From: Paraglaciecola sp. L3A3
GTDB lineage: Bacteria > Pseudomonadota > Gammaproteobacteria > Enterobacterales > Alteromonadaceae
Length of the DNA: 64,000 nucleotides
Assembly: GCF_009796765.1 (NCBI RefSeq)
Contig: NZ_CP047023.1
Coordinates: 3,517,501-3,581,500, forward strand
Direction: 5' to 3'
A program made the position numbers and the translations under genes. The stretch's first letter is position 1. Every line of letters begins with the position of its first letter. The notes below the pieces were generated by a model. It saw nothing but the letters and a program-made list of their open reading frames with translations, did not search any database and was not told where the DNA came from. This document shows, piece after piece, positions 1 to 8,276 of this stretch.

Positions 1-17
1 TTTATGAGCCATTAGCA

Positions 18-815
18 GTGAAACAATACTTTTTATATCAACTTAATTTATTTTTACTGGCCTGCAGTTTTTTCACTCGCCTACCTATGGCCAGTAACAT
101 TTGTTATAGCCCAAGTAAAATGCGCCGTTCCGGTCAGTATTTCCCATTGGTTGGTTGGTTATTAGCCTTAATCTTAAGTCTATTTTTTAGCTTACTTTTG
201 CCAGTAATAGGCCTGTTACCTAGCATCTGTTTATTAATGGTTTTAAGCATACTCTTGACTGGTGCTCTACACGAAGATGGTTTAGCCGACACCAGCGACG
301 GCATCTGGGGAGGACACACTACAGAGCGTAAACTAGAGATAATGAAAGACAGCCGAATTGGCACCTATGGCACCTGTGCTTTGGTTTTAGTGCTGTTAAC
401 TAAGTTTGTCTTATTGTGGGAATTAGCTAAACACCAACAACTACTTTTAGCTTTATTTGTCGCCTATCCACTATCTAGAGCAGCGGCCATAAGCCTAGTG
501 CAAGATATGTCATATGTATCCAATAGATTACCCACCAGTGGCAGTAAGAGTGAACCTTTGGCGAAACCGTTCAAAAGCAAAACTTTACTTTTTGTCTTAG
601 CTAGCGGTTCATTGGCCACACTGGCTTTGCCCTTAATGACGATTATTTATTTAGTGTTAGCCTGTAGCCTACTTAGGTTTTGGCTAAAACATTGGCTAAA
701 TAAACATATTGCAGGCTACACAGGGGACAGTTTAGGTGCGGCTCAGCAATTACAAGAGTTACTTATCTATCTGATATTACTGGCCAACCTACCGACACAA
801 GGGCTAATCCAATGA
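18..815 (+). CDS. cobS: Adenosylcobinamide-GDP ribazoletransferase (cobalamin synthase)
   Basis: CobS joins adenosylcobinamide-GDP to alpha-ribazole (or its phosphate) in the inner membrane, the last assembly step of the cobalamin nucleotide loop. The 265-residue protein has the family's pattern: an N-terminal FFTRLP segment, an HEDGLADTSDG acidic motif near residue 86 that binds metal and substrate, a KDSRIGTYG stretch, and several hydrophobic helices. The start used is GTG at 18, with a possible GAG ribosome site at 6-8; the frame stays open to the window edge, so an earlier start cannot be excluded. A TAG at 13-15 in another frame may be the end of an upstream gene, perhaps cobT. The TGA stop overlaps the cobU ATG, which indicates translational coupling. 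Confidence 0.95.
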   Translation: MKQYFLYQLNLFLLACSFFTRLPMASNICYSPSKMRRSGQYFPLVGWLLALILSLFFSLLLPVIGLLPSICLLMVLSILLTGALHEDGLADTSDGIWGGHTTERKLEIMKDSRIGTYGTCALVLVLLTKFVLLWELAKHQQLLLALFVAYPLSRAAAISLVQDMSYVSNRLPTSGSKSEPLAKPFKSKTLLFVLASGSLATLALPLMTIIYLVLACSLLRFWLKHWLNKHIAGYTGDSLGAAQQLQELLIYLILLANLPTQGLIQ

Positions 816-1360
816 GGCTTGAAAAAAACCAAACATTGATACATTTAGTATTAGGTGGCGCCCGTTCTGGTAAGTCTAGTTTTGCTTTAGAACAAGTAAA
901 AAACTTACAAAAAATCAGCAACAAGCCTGTGACGTTTGTGGCTACAGCCACTGCCACAGACAAAGAAATGACTACACGTATTGCTCGCCATCAAACGGAA
1001 CGTCCAGAAGATTGGCAATTAGCCGAGATCCCCTTAGACCTAGAGGCCTTTATTCGCCAACAAAACAATACAATTCTATTGATCGATTGTTTAACCCTGT
1101 GGCTGAATAATCAGCTTTTTGACAACACTCAACAAGACTTCAAACAATTAAGCAATAAGTTAGTCAGCGCCCTAACAGCAAGTGATTGCCAGATAGTTAT
1201 GGTCGCCAATGAAGTGGGTTTAGGCATTATTCCTATGGGTGAAATTACTCGTCAATTTGTTGATCAAGCGGGTTGGTTAAACCAGGCTATTGCTGCGGCT
1301 GCCGACCAAGTAACCTTTGTTGCTGCGGGTTTACCTATGACCTTAAAAGGTGCTAAATAA
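812..1360 (+). CDS. cobU: Adenosylcobinamide kinase / adenosylcobinamide-phosphate guanylyltransferase
   Basis: This bifunctional enzyme phosphorylates adenosylcobinamide and then transfers GMP to it, giving the AdoCbi-GDP used by CobS. The P-loop GGARSGKS lies at residues 15-22, and the family segments LIDCLTLWLNN and VANEVGLGIIP are present. At 182 residues it has normal length. The ATG start overlaps the cobS stop in an ATGA arrangement. The gene is cytoplasmic and is the second gene of the cobalamin operon in this window. Identification is firm from motif and context. Confidence 0.96.
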   Translation: MRLEKNQTLIHLVLGGARSGKSSFALEQVKNLQKISNKPVTFVATATATDKEMTTRIARHQTERPEDWQLAEIPLDLEAFIRQQNNTILLIDCLTLWLNNQLFDNTQQDFKQLSNKLVSALTASDCQIVMVANEVGLGIIPMGEITRQFVDQAGWLNQAIAAAADQVTFVAAGLPMTLKGAK

Positions 1361-1361
1361 C

Positions 1362-2018
1362 ATGTCAGAGCTAGATAAAGAAGGTAAAAATACAGTCACC
1401 ACTATCGATCTACTCAGACACGGTAAAGTAGACGGCCCACCCGCTTTATATGGCCGCACCGATGTGACTTTAAGCCAGCAGGGCTTGAAACAAATGTTTC
1501 GCCAAGTGGCACAATTACATTACCCCGATAATATCATTAGTTCGCCATTAAGACGCTGTAAAGAATTTGCCGAAAAGATGGCGCAAGATCACAGAGTGCC
1601 TTTAGTGATTGAGCCCGATTTACAAGAATGCGACTTTGGTGCGTGGGACGGCATAGAATTCGACGACACCTCTCAACAATGGCCTTTGATGACCTCATTT
1701 TGGCAAGATCCGTCACACAATACCCCACCCCAAGGTGAGTCATTACAGGCATTTCATAACCGTGTTGTACAAGCATGGCAGAAATTAACCACACAATTTA
1801 CTGCAGAATATAGTTTAGTAGTATGCCATGGAGGGGTGATAAGACAAATATTAGCCCATTTACTGCCCGTTGATTGGCAAGACGGTACTTGGTATTCCCA
1901 ATTAAACATAGGATATGCCAGCTTAACCCGCATCACTATTGCGAATTACGAAGACGCTAAACCTCAAGTCAATTTTATCGGCTTGCCAGCAGATTTTGGA
2001 GCAGAAAACGGTGAATAA
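1362..2018 (+). CDS. cobC: Alpha-ribazole phosphatase (histidine phosphatase family)
   Basis: CobC removes the phosphate from alpha-ribazole-5'-phosphate (or adenosylcobalamin-5'-phosphate) in nucleotide-loop assembly. The catalytic RHG triad is at residues 19-21 of the chosen start, followed by SSPLRRC (second arginine), the ECDFGAWDG block and the CHGG histidine near the C-terminus. The ATG at 1362 is preferred over an in-frame GTG at 1350 because AAAAGG lies about 11 bases before the ATG and the GTG would add only four residues inside cobU. A second histidine phosphatase follows three genes later, so which of the two is the real CobC is uncertain; this one sits beside cobU/cobS and carries the CDFGAWDG pattern. 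Confidence 0.85.
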   Translation: MSELDKEGKNTVTTIDLLRHGKVDGPPALYGRTDVTLSQQGLKQMFRQVAQLHYPDNIISSPLRRCKEFAEKMAQDHRVPLVIEPDLQECDFGAWDGIEFDDTSQQWPLMTSFWQDPSHNTPPQGESLQAFHNRVVQAWQKLTTQFTAEYSLVVCHGGVIRQILAHLLPVDWQDGTWYSQLNIGYASLTRITIANYEDAKPQVNFIGLPADFGAENGE

Positions 2019-3534
2019 CACTTCACCACAATTAAAGCGCCAAGGGGCGACTTTAATGATACAAGGAACAACGTCCGACGCTGGCAAAAGTTTGCTGGTA
2101 GCCGGTTTTTGTCGCTGCTTAGTAAAAAAAGGTTATCAGGTTGCCCCTTTCAAACCACAAAATATGGCACTGAATAGTGCTGTCACCGCAGACGGCGGCG
2201 AAATAGGCCGAGCTCAAGCATTACAAGCCCAAGCCGCAGGCATAGAGCCGAACGTAGACATGAACCCAGTACTACTAAAGCCCAGTTCAGATACAGGCGC
2301 ACAAGTGATTATTCATGGCAAAGCCATTAGTAACATGCAAGCTAAGGCTTATCACGACTATAAAAAAGTTGCGATGCAAGCAGTACTAGAATCTCATGCT
2401 AGATTGGCATCTCAATACCAAGTGGTGATGGTGGAAGGTGCAGGTAGCCCAGCAGAAATAAACCTAAGACAAGGCGATATTGCCAATATGGGTTTTGCTG
2501 AAGCGGTAGATTGCCCGGTTATTATTGTAGCTGATATTGATCGTGGCGGCGTGTTTGCCCAATTAGTTGGCACCTTAGAGCTATTATCCGAAAGTGAACA
2601 AAACCGCGTGGTGGGTTTTGTGATCAATAAATTCCGTGGTGATATTAAACTTTTGCAATCAGGTTTAGATTGGCTGGAACAGCGCACCAACAAACCAGTG
2701 TTAGGTGTGCTACCTTATTTAATGGACTTACAACTCGCTGAAGAAGACGCTATTCAGGCCAGCCAAACCATCGACCCAACAGATATTCGCTTACGCATTG
2801 CCGTGCCTGTGTTTTCAAGGATCAGCAATCACACTGATTTTGATATGTTACGGGCCCACCCTCAAGTTGACTTAACTTTTATTAGGCAAAGTTCGCCTAT
2901 TCCACCTTGTGATCTAATAATCCTGCCGGGCAGTAAAAGTGTTAGAGCCGATCTAGCCTTGCTTAAGTCTCTTAGTTGGCAACAAGATATCGCCAAACAC
3001 CTGCGCTACGGCGGCAAGTTATTAGGTATTTGTGGTGGTTATCAAATGTTAGGCAATAGCATTAGCGATACCACTGGGGTTGAAGGTGACATCGGCAGTT
3101 CTCAAGGTTTGGGTTATTTACCCATTACTACTGAGCTTTGTGAGCAAAAACAATTGACCCAAAGCCAAGGTAGCTTAATGTTACAAACAGATAACCCAAC
3201 AGAAACTAGCCCTAACTGTCAGATAAAGGGTTATCAAATTCATGTAGGGCAAACCACAGTTGCGGCTGATGCCCACCCATTTGCATGGTTAAACAGTGAG
3301 ACACAAGAAGACCAAGCAGAAGGCTGTATAAGTGACGATAACCAAGTAGCGGGCAGTTATTTACATGGTTTGTTCGATAGCCCCACAGCTTTACAACAAA
3401 TATTAGCTTGGGCCGGAGCTAACACAGAGGTAGTGACAGATTACTATGCCCAACAAGAACACGAATTAGAACGTTTGGCCGAGGCTTGTTTACAACATTT
3501 AGACTGGGCAAAAATTGAAAGCTTTTTTATATAA
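2011..3534 (+). CDS. cobQ: Cobyric acid synthase (glutamine-hydrolysing amidase)
   Basis: CobQ/CbiP amidates four side chains of adenosylcobyrinic acid a,c-diamide, using glutamine and ATP. Visible parts are the N-terminal nucleotide-binding [11 protein letters not shown] motif, the [11 protein letters not shown] block, and a C-terminal class I glutamine amidotransferase domain with the nucleophile in GICGGYQML and the histidine in SYLHGLF. The frame is open from 1939, but GTG at 2011 is chosen: GGAG lies eight bases before it, it overlaps the cobC stop by 8 bp as other pairs here do, and the resulting 507 residues match the family. It acts upstream of CbiB, so the cell can start from cobyrinic acid diamide or has corrin-ring genes elsewhere. 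Confidence 0.94.
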   Translation: MNNTSPQLKRQGATLMIQGTTSDAGKSLLVAGFCRCLVKKGYQVAPFKPQNMALNSAVTADGGEIGRAQALQAQAAGIEPNVDMNPVLLKPSSDTGAQVIIHGKAISNMQAKAYHDYKKVAMQAVLESHARLASQYQVVMVEGAGSPAEINLRQGDIANMGFAEAVDCPVIIVADIDRGGVFAQLVGTLELLSESEQNRVVGFVINKFRGDIKLLQSGLDWLEQRTNKPVLGVLPYLMDLQLAEEDAIQASQTIDPTDIRLRIAVPVFSRISNHTDFDMLRAHPQVDLTFIRQSSPIPPCDLIILPGSKSVRADLALLKSLSWQQDIAKHLRYGGKLLGICGGYQMLGNSISDTTGVEGDIGSSQGLGYLPITTELCEQKQLTQSQGSLMLQTDNPTETSPNCQIKGYQIHVGQTTVAADAHPFAWLNSETQEDQAEGCISDDNQVAGSYLHGLFDSPTALQQILAWAGANTEVVTDYYAQQEHELERLAEACLQHLDWAKIESFFI

Positions 3535-3576
3535 CCTGAACATCAGGTTTAAAACCAAATACTTCAAGGAAACAAA

Positions 3577-4191
3577 ATGACAGATAACAAAGCAACAGAC
3601 AAAAGTAATGAGCGTCATAAAGCACGCATGCAAGAACAAAAAGCCAATGTTGATAAACGCATAGCTGCCGCCCAACAAGATAAAGGTTTATTACTGGTGA
3701 TCACAGGTAACGGTAAAGGTAAGTCCACCTCAGGGTTTGGCACTGTGGCTCGTGCTGTAGGTCACGGTCTGAAAGCCTCAGTGGTGCAATATGTAAAAGG
3801 CGGTTGGGAATGTGGCGAACGTAATTTACTAGAAAAAAATGGCGTAGAATTTCATGTGATGGGCACAGGTTTTACTTGGGAAACTCAAGATAAAGACACC
3901 GATATACAAGCCGCTCAAGCCGCATGGCAACACAGTAAAACCTTATTAGCAGATCCCAGTATTAATCTAGTGTTATTAGATGAAATCACCTATATGGTAA
4001 CTTACAAATATATAGATCTTGACGAAGTATTAGCAGCACTAGAAGCACGTCCTAAAGATCAACATGTGATCATTACCGGCCGAGCTTGTCACCGAGCCAT
4101 CATCGACATAGCCGATACCGTCAGTGAAGTGCGCCCAGTGAAACATGCATTTGATAATGGCATCAAAGCGCAAAAAGGAATTGATTGGTGA
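3577..4191 (+). CDS. cobO: Cob(I)alamin / cob(I)yrinic acid a,c-diamide adenosyltransferase (CobO/BtuR type)
   Basis: This enzyme attaches the 5'-deoxyadenosyl group from ATP to Co(I) corrinoids, the upper-ligand step for both synthesis and salvage. The 204-residue protein has a lysine/glutamine-rich N-terminal extension, the P-loop TGNGKGKST, VVQYVKGGWECGER, and the LLDEITY Walker B-like block typical of CobO/BtuR. The start ATG has AAGGA nine bases upstream. A gap of about 40 bp separates it from cobQ, the widest in this operon. The stop overlaps the btuF start. Confidence 0.95.
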   Translation: MTDNKATDKSNERHKARMQEQKANVDKRIAAAQQDKGLLLVITGNGKGKSTSGFGTVARAVGHGLKASVVQYVKGGWECGERNLLEKNGVEFHVMGTGFTWETQDKDTDIQAAQAAWQHSKTLLADPSINLVLLDEITYMVTYKYIDLDEVLAALEARPKDQHVIITGRACHRAIIDIADTVSEVRPVKHAFDNGIKAQKGIDW

Positions 4192-5063
4192 GGCTGATAT
4201 TCAAACTATTTACTTGCCTAGCGAGTTTACATTTTGCTGCTTATAGCTTTGCTGCAACAGAATTAAGCAACCAGCAAAAACAACAACTAAAAATCATCGC
4301 TTTGGCTCCGCATATTGTCGAGTCTTTGTATGAAATAGGCGCAGGTGAGCAAATTATTGGTACCTCTTCTCATGCAGATTATCCCGAAGCGGCCAAAGAT
4401 ATTTTGCGAGTGGGCAACTACGCCAGTTTACAACTTGAAAAAATATTACAGCTCAAGCCCGATATTATTTTAGCTTGGCAAACCGGCAACCCTATGAGCG
4501 ATCTGGCTCGACTAGAAAAATACGACTTCAAAATCGTCTACTCTAAACCGTTAAAACTGGAAGACGTAGCCAGTGAAATGATCATGTTAGGTGAACTCAC
4601 TGGGCGGCAAGAAAAAGCCAAACAAATGGCTACCAAATACTTAAACAAACTGAATCAATTAACACAAGAATACGCCGATACCCCCCCTGTCATTGTATTT
4701 AATGAGTTATGGTCACGGCCTCTTCGTACTGTTGCGGGACAATCTTGGCCACAACAACAAATTGACTTATGTGGCGGAAAAAATCCTTTTGCTGATGTTC
4801 CAGAAGATTATCCAGCCATAGGTTTAGAACAAGTACTAGTCAGTGAACCACAAGTGATTTTGCAACCGAGTCAGCATGGCGAAGAAAGCCCAGACCGAAT
4901 AAAGTGGCAGCAATGGCCCCATTTACCGGCAGCAAAAAACGACTTCATCTTTTTATTAGACGCCGACAAAGTCCACCGTATGACCTCACGGATGTTGGAA
5001 GAAGTAGAAGTCATGTGCCAAAAAATTCACCAAGCGCGCTTATTTTACCAACACAATGACTGA
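4188..5063 (+). CDS. btuF: Periplasmic cobalamin/corrinoid-binding protein (BtuF-like)
   Basis: The protein looks like the substrate-binding component of a vitamin B12 or corrinoid ABC importer. It begins with a signal peptide of about 22 residues ending near YSFA-AT, followed by the family pattern IIALAPHIVESLYEIGAGEQIIG, the SHADYPEAAK segment and LKPDIILAW, the usual two-lobed type III binding fold. GTG at 4188 is chosen because it overlaps the cobO stop (GTGA) and has AAGGA at a suitable distance; TTG at 4185 is the alternative. No btuC or btuD permease/ATPase genes are visible here, so they must be elsewhere or the protein serves another transporter. The 3' end overlaps the next gene by 8 bp. 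Confidence 0.85.
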   Translation: MRLIFKLFTCLASLHFAAYSFAATELSNQQKQQLKIIALAPHIVESLYEIGAGEQIIGTSSHADYPEAAKDILRVGNYASLQLEKILQLKPDIILAWQTGNPMSDLARLEKYDFKIVYSKPLKLEDVASEMIMLGELTGRQEKAKQMATKYLNKLNQLTQEYADTPPVIVFNELWSRPLRTVAGQSWPQQQIDLCGGKNPFADVPEDYPAIGLEQVLVSEPQVILQPSQHGEESPDRIKWQQWPHLPAAKNDFIFLLDADKVHRMTSRMLEEVEVMCQKIHQARLFYQHND

Positions 5064-5661
5064 GCCCCGTTATTTGTATTTTTGCCGACATGGTCAAAGC
5101 GAATGGAATGCTCTAGGGTTATTACAAGGCCAAGTTGACAATAATTTGAGTGAATTAGGTAAGCAACAAGCTAAGGGTTTAGCTCAGCAAGCAGCCAAAT
5201 GGAACATTCAACACTTGTACCATTCCCCCTTAGCTCGAGCCGAGCAAACAGCGCAGATTTGCGCCCGAGAGTTACAAATAATTGCCAAGCCTTTACCAGG
5301 CACCCAAGAACGCCACTTTGGAGACTGGCAAGGTCAACCCGTGTCTGCATTATCTGCCTATCACGATTTTCGGCAATATTGTTATCAACAAAGAAATACA
5401 TCACCTAATGCTTTAGGGGAATCCACCGAGCAAGTTCAAGCTAGAATACAGTCTGCCCTCAATAAGATTGCCGCTGCTATGTTAACTGATCCAACTGGCC
5501 ATGCTTTATTAATTAGCCATGGTGATGCCATAGATTGTTTAATGACAGCATGGACAGAAGCCTTGCAGTTAAATAACTGCCAAGCTGTTAGGCTGGTACT
5601 AAATGATCATAATTTTATTTGGGATCACACTTTTACCCTAGATGCTAAGGATAAAATTTGA
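5056..5661 (+). CDS. Second histidine phosphatase family protein (CobC/phosphoglycerate-mutase-like)
   Basis: A 201-residue histidine phosphatase: FCRHGQSEWN carries the catalytic histidine near residue 11, HSPLARAEQTA the second arginine, ERHFGDWQG the acidic loop, and LLISHGD the second histidine. These are standard phosphatase residues, so it should be active on a small phosphate ester. Its place between btuF and cbiB suggests alpha-ribazole phosphate or another cobalamin-pathway phosphate, but the true substrate cannot be read from sequence. It is clearly diverged from the cobC at 1362 rather than a recent copy. Start ATG overlaps btuF; the stop overlaps the cbiB TTG. Confidence 0.8.
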   Translation: MTEPRYLYFCRHGQSEWNALGLLQGQVDNNLSELGKQQAKGLAQQAAKWNIQHLYHSPLARAEQTAQICARELQIIAKPLPGTQERHFGDWQGQPVSALSAYHDFRQYCYQQRNTSPNALGESTEQVQARIQSALNKIAAAMLTDPTGHALLISHGDAIDCLMTAWTEALQLNNCQAVRLVLNDHNFIWDHTFTLDAKDKI

Positions 5662-6632
5662 ACAGTCTTTTAATTGTGGCCCTACAAATATTAGCGGCAC
5701 TACTACTAGACCGTATTTTTGGTGAGTTCACTAAATATCATCCGTTAGTGGGTTTTGGCAATTTGGCCAACAAGCTTGAAGCCCGTTTTAATCGACTTGA
5801 TAAACAACAGTCAAATCCAAACAATGTATTAAAAATTCAAGGTGCAGTTTGTAGCTTAGTACTAGTTTTACCCCTGCCCTTATTATTTGGCTTAGTGGCG
5901 AATCCCTCTATTATTTATCTGGTTGTAGAAACCTTGATCTTATATTTAGCCATAGGCCAAAAAAGTTTATGCCAACACGCTATGCAAATATTTACTCCTT
6001 TACTGGCAGGCGATATCAAACAAGCAAGACACTACACAAGTTACATGGTCAGCCGCGATACCAGTAAACTGACAGAAAGCGACATGTCACGGGCCACAGT
6101 TGAGTCTGTGTTAGAAAATGGTCATGACGCTGTGATTGCTAGCTTGTTCTATTTTTTAATCGGCGGCGCACCTTTAGTGATATTACATAGATTGGTCAAT
6201 ACCTTAGATGCTATGTGGGGTTACAAAACAGCTAAGTTTTTACATTTTGGTTGGTTTGCAGCCAAGTTCGACGATTTTTTAGGCTTTTTTTCAGCATGTT
6301 TCACCAGTGTTTTGTATTTATGCAAAAGCAGAATATTCCACAATGTCTTCAACGGTTTGTCTTTGGCCTGGCAGCAAAGTAATCAATATAAAAGTAAAAA
6401 TGGCGGTTTATGTATGTCGGCCGGCGCACAAACACTAGGCATAAGTTTAGGCGGAAGCGCTTATTATCATGGTCAAAAAACCATGACTGTCACTTTAGGC
6501 AAAGGCCGCAAGGTTGCGATGCAAGATATTCCACTCAGTATCAAATTGGTCAATAAAAGCGTGTATCTATTAGTCGCTTGCCTGCTATTTATTGGCTTAA
6601 TATTACAGATAACCACTATATCAAACCCATGA
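5658..6632 (+). CDS. cbiB: Adenosylcobinamide-phosphate synthase (CbiB)
   Basis: CbiB condenses adenosylcobyric acid with aminopropanol phosphate in the inner membrane. The 324-residue sequence has the family N-terminus (LLLDRIFGE ... KYHPLVGFG), several transmembrane helices, the SRDTSKL and RATVESVLENGHDAVIASLF blocks, and the NTLDAMWGYK segment. Translation probably starts at TTG 5658, which overlaps the upstream TGA stop in the TTGA arrangement; no ATG fits better. The end overlaps the cobD ATG. Some databases call this family CobD, which should not be confused with the next gene. Confidence 0.95.
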   Translation: MNSLLIVALQILAALLLDRIFGEFTKYHPLVGFGNLANKLEARFNRLDKQQSNPNNVLKIQGAVCSLVLVLPLPLLFGLVANPSIIYLVVETLILYLAIGQKSLCQHAMQIFTPLLAGDIKQARHYTSYMVSRDTSKLTESDMSRATVESVLENGHDAVIASLFYFLIGGAPLVILHRLVNTLDAMWGYKTAKFLHFGWFAAKFDDFLGFFSACFTSVLYLCKSRIFHNVFNGLSLAWQQSNQYKSKNGGLCMSAGAQTLGISLGGSAYYHGQKTMTVTLGKGRKVAMQDIPLSIKLVNKSVYLLVACLLFIGLILQITTISNP

Positions 6633-7681
6633 CAAAACCTCTGATACATGGTGGTCAGTTAATCCTGATAGCCCAACAATATGCGCTCCCAGTTGAAGAC
6701 TGGTTAGATCTTTCAACCGGTATTGCGCCTTATAGTTACCCAGTAAAGGAAGTGCCTGAGCATATCTGGCGACGTTTACCTGAGGAAAATTCAGCACTGG
6801 TGCATGCCGCACAGCAATATTATCAATGCCCACATATTCTGCCCATTAGTGGCAGTCAAGCGGTGATCCAACTATTACCCCAATTGTTTAGTCAACAGCA
6901 AAACAAAGGGCAAAACAGCCCACGAGTATTCATTCCACAGATCGGCTATCAAGAACATAACAAGGCTTGGCAAAACAGTCAGTTTGAGCTAATAAAATAC
7001 ACAGACAGCCAAGCAATCACCAGCCTAACCAGTGGTGATGTGGTGGTGTTAATTAACCCCAATAATCCCAGTGGCCGATTATATACGCTCGCTGAAGTGG
7101 CAGAATTATTTAGCCGAGTAAAACAAGCCAAAGCTTACTTGATTATCGACGAAGCCTTTATGGACTGCAGCCCAGAACATTCGTTTATTAAGCACAGCAG
7201 CGATCCACAATTGCTAGTGTTACGCTCTGTGGGAAAATTTTATGCGTTAGCTGGGTTAAGATTAGGTTTTGTAGCAGCAGCGCCAATCTGGCTACAAAAA
7301 ATCGCGGCTTTATTAGGTCCATGGAGTGTTAATGGCCCTGCCCAATATATAGGCCAACAAGCACTGAGCGACAGCATATGGCAAGAAAAACAAAGAGCGA
7401 GACTGCACAAGCTTAGCCTCAATCTAAAAACCGTATTACAGCAGCATTTTAAAAGCACGCCTCAAGGCACTGCCCTGTTTCAAACCATACATCACAAACA
7501 GGCTCCACAAATATTCCACCAGCTATGCCAGCAGGGTATCTATGTTCGATTATGTGATGAACAAAACGCCCTAAGGTTTGGCACGCCTACCCCACCACAA
7601 CTTGAACGGCTAGAAAAAGCTTTAAGCAGAATGGTGCAGACTAAACAGAGTGGAGCAGGAAAAGATGACAGCAAAAGCTAA
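6629..7681 (+). CDS. cobD: L-threonine-O-3-phosphate decarboxylase (PLP-dependent)
   Basis: CobD decarboxylates threonine phosphate to (R)-1-amino-2-propanol phosphate, the linker used by CbiB. Aminotransferase-fold signatures are DLSTGIAPY near the start, LINPNNPSGRLY, DEAFMD, and SVGKFYALAGLRLGF with the PLP lysine. The open frame begins at 6578, but ATG at 6629 overlaps the cbiB stop as ATGA, and residues upstream of it are only the shadow of cbiB. With this start the protein is 350 residues. It is the last gene of the operon. A broken second copy of its C-terminal end lies at about 24.7 kb. Confidence 0.94.
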   Translation: MTKPLIHGGQLILIAQQYALPVEDWLDLSTGIAPYSYPVKEVPEHIWRRLPEENSALVHAAQQYYQCPHILPISGSQAVIQLLPQLFSQQQNKGQNSPRVFIPQIGYQEHNKAWQNSQFELIKYTDSQAITSLTSGDVVVLINPNNPSGRLYTLAEVAELFSRVKQAKAYLIIDEAFMDCSPEHSFIKHSSDPQLLVLRSVGKFYALAGLRLGFVAAAPIWLQKIAALLGPWSVNGPAQYIGQQALSDSIWQEKQRARLHKLSLNLKTVLQQHFKSTPQGTALFQTIHHKQAPQIFHQLCQQGIYVRLCDEQNALRFGTPTPPQLERLEKALSRMVQTKQSGAGKDDSKS

Positions 7682-8276
7682 AGGCAATTCACCACAGAGG
7701 GCACAGAGCCGCTGTGCTACACAGAGAAAAGCCATAAAGCAGTAGATAACCTGAATACTGGATAAGCTGAACCTCTCGATAACGCTCTTTTTGTGCCTAG
7801 CGGCGTTGGGCTAGCCGCGTTGGAGGAGAGTGTAGCAATAACACGTTATTACGTACGACAATCCGCCTTGCTATCCACGAAAAATTTCGTCACCGAGTAA
7901 GTATTCATGTGAGGTGAATTGGGTGAATATTATTAACTTATTGAATTGTAATAATAAATTAAGATTGGACGATACTTCTTATCCAGAACTCAGGTTAGAT
8001 AGTAAATAGGGAGTAGGAGATAGTTTTCAGGCTTTTTGATGTTTGTTATTCCTGCATCAACGATGACTAGCTACGAAATCCGAGCTACTAGCTTAAAACA
8101 GGTATTAGGTCCAAGATTATCGCTAACGTCAAAGCCCGTCCTTCCTGCATGTCGTTAGTAGGAATCCATTCTTTTGAGGCAGATAAAGTTGTATGAGCCC
8201 ACCCATAGAGCATACTATTATGCGCGGTGCTAATCACCATTTGTTCAAATTCTTAAGCTTTAGTATCCGTTATTCC
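7682..8276. repeat. Repeat-rich spacer after the cobalamin operon
   Basis: No gene is supported in these 595 bases. At 7691-7733 a CACAGAGG unit is followed by CTACACAGAGAAAAG, a pattern found again in at least five other spacers of the window. Around 8000-8060 there is AGGAGATAGTTTT followed by TTATTCCTGCAT, and at 8138-8172 a REP-like palindrome (TTCCT ... AGGAATCCATT). The order matches the spacers at 23.9-24.2 kb and 55.7-55.9 kb. No clear terminator for cobD was recognised. Confidence 0.6.
8138..8172. repeat. REP-like palindrome (GTCNTTCC ... GGAATCCATT)
   Basis: The left arm CTTCCTGCAT and the right arm AGTAGGAATCCATT form an imperfect stem around a short loop. Related copies occur at 24075-24107, 24195-24230 and 55848-55880, with left-end fragments near 8047 and 22072. 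The upstream flank CAAGATTATCGC is shared with the copies at 24 kb and 55.8 kb. Confidence 0.55.

Noticed and set aside
1..120. A cobalamin riboswitch before cobS
   Set aside because: Only 17 bases upstream of the start are in the window, and a gene seems to end there; the riboswitch, if any, must lie before an earlier gene.
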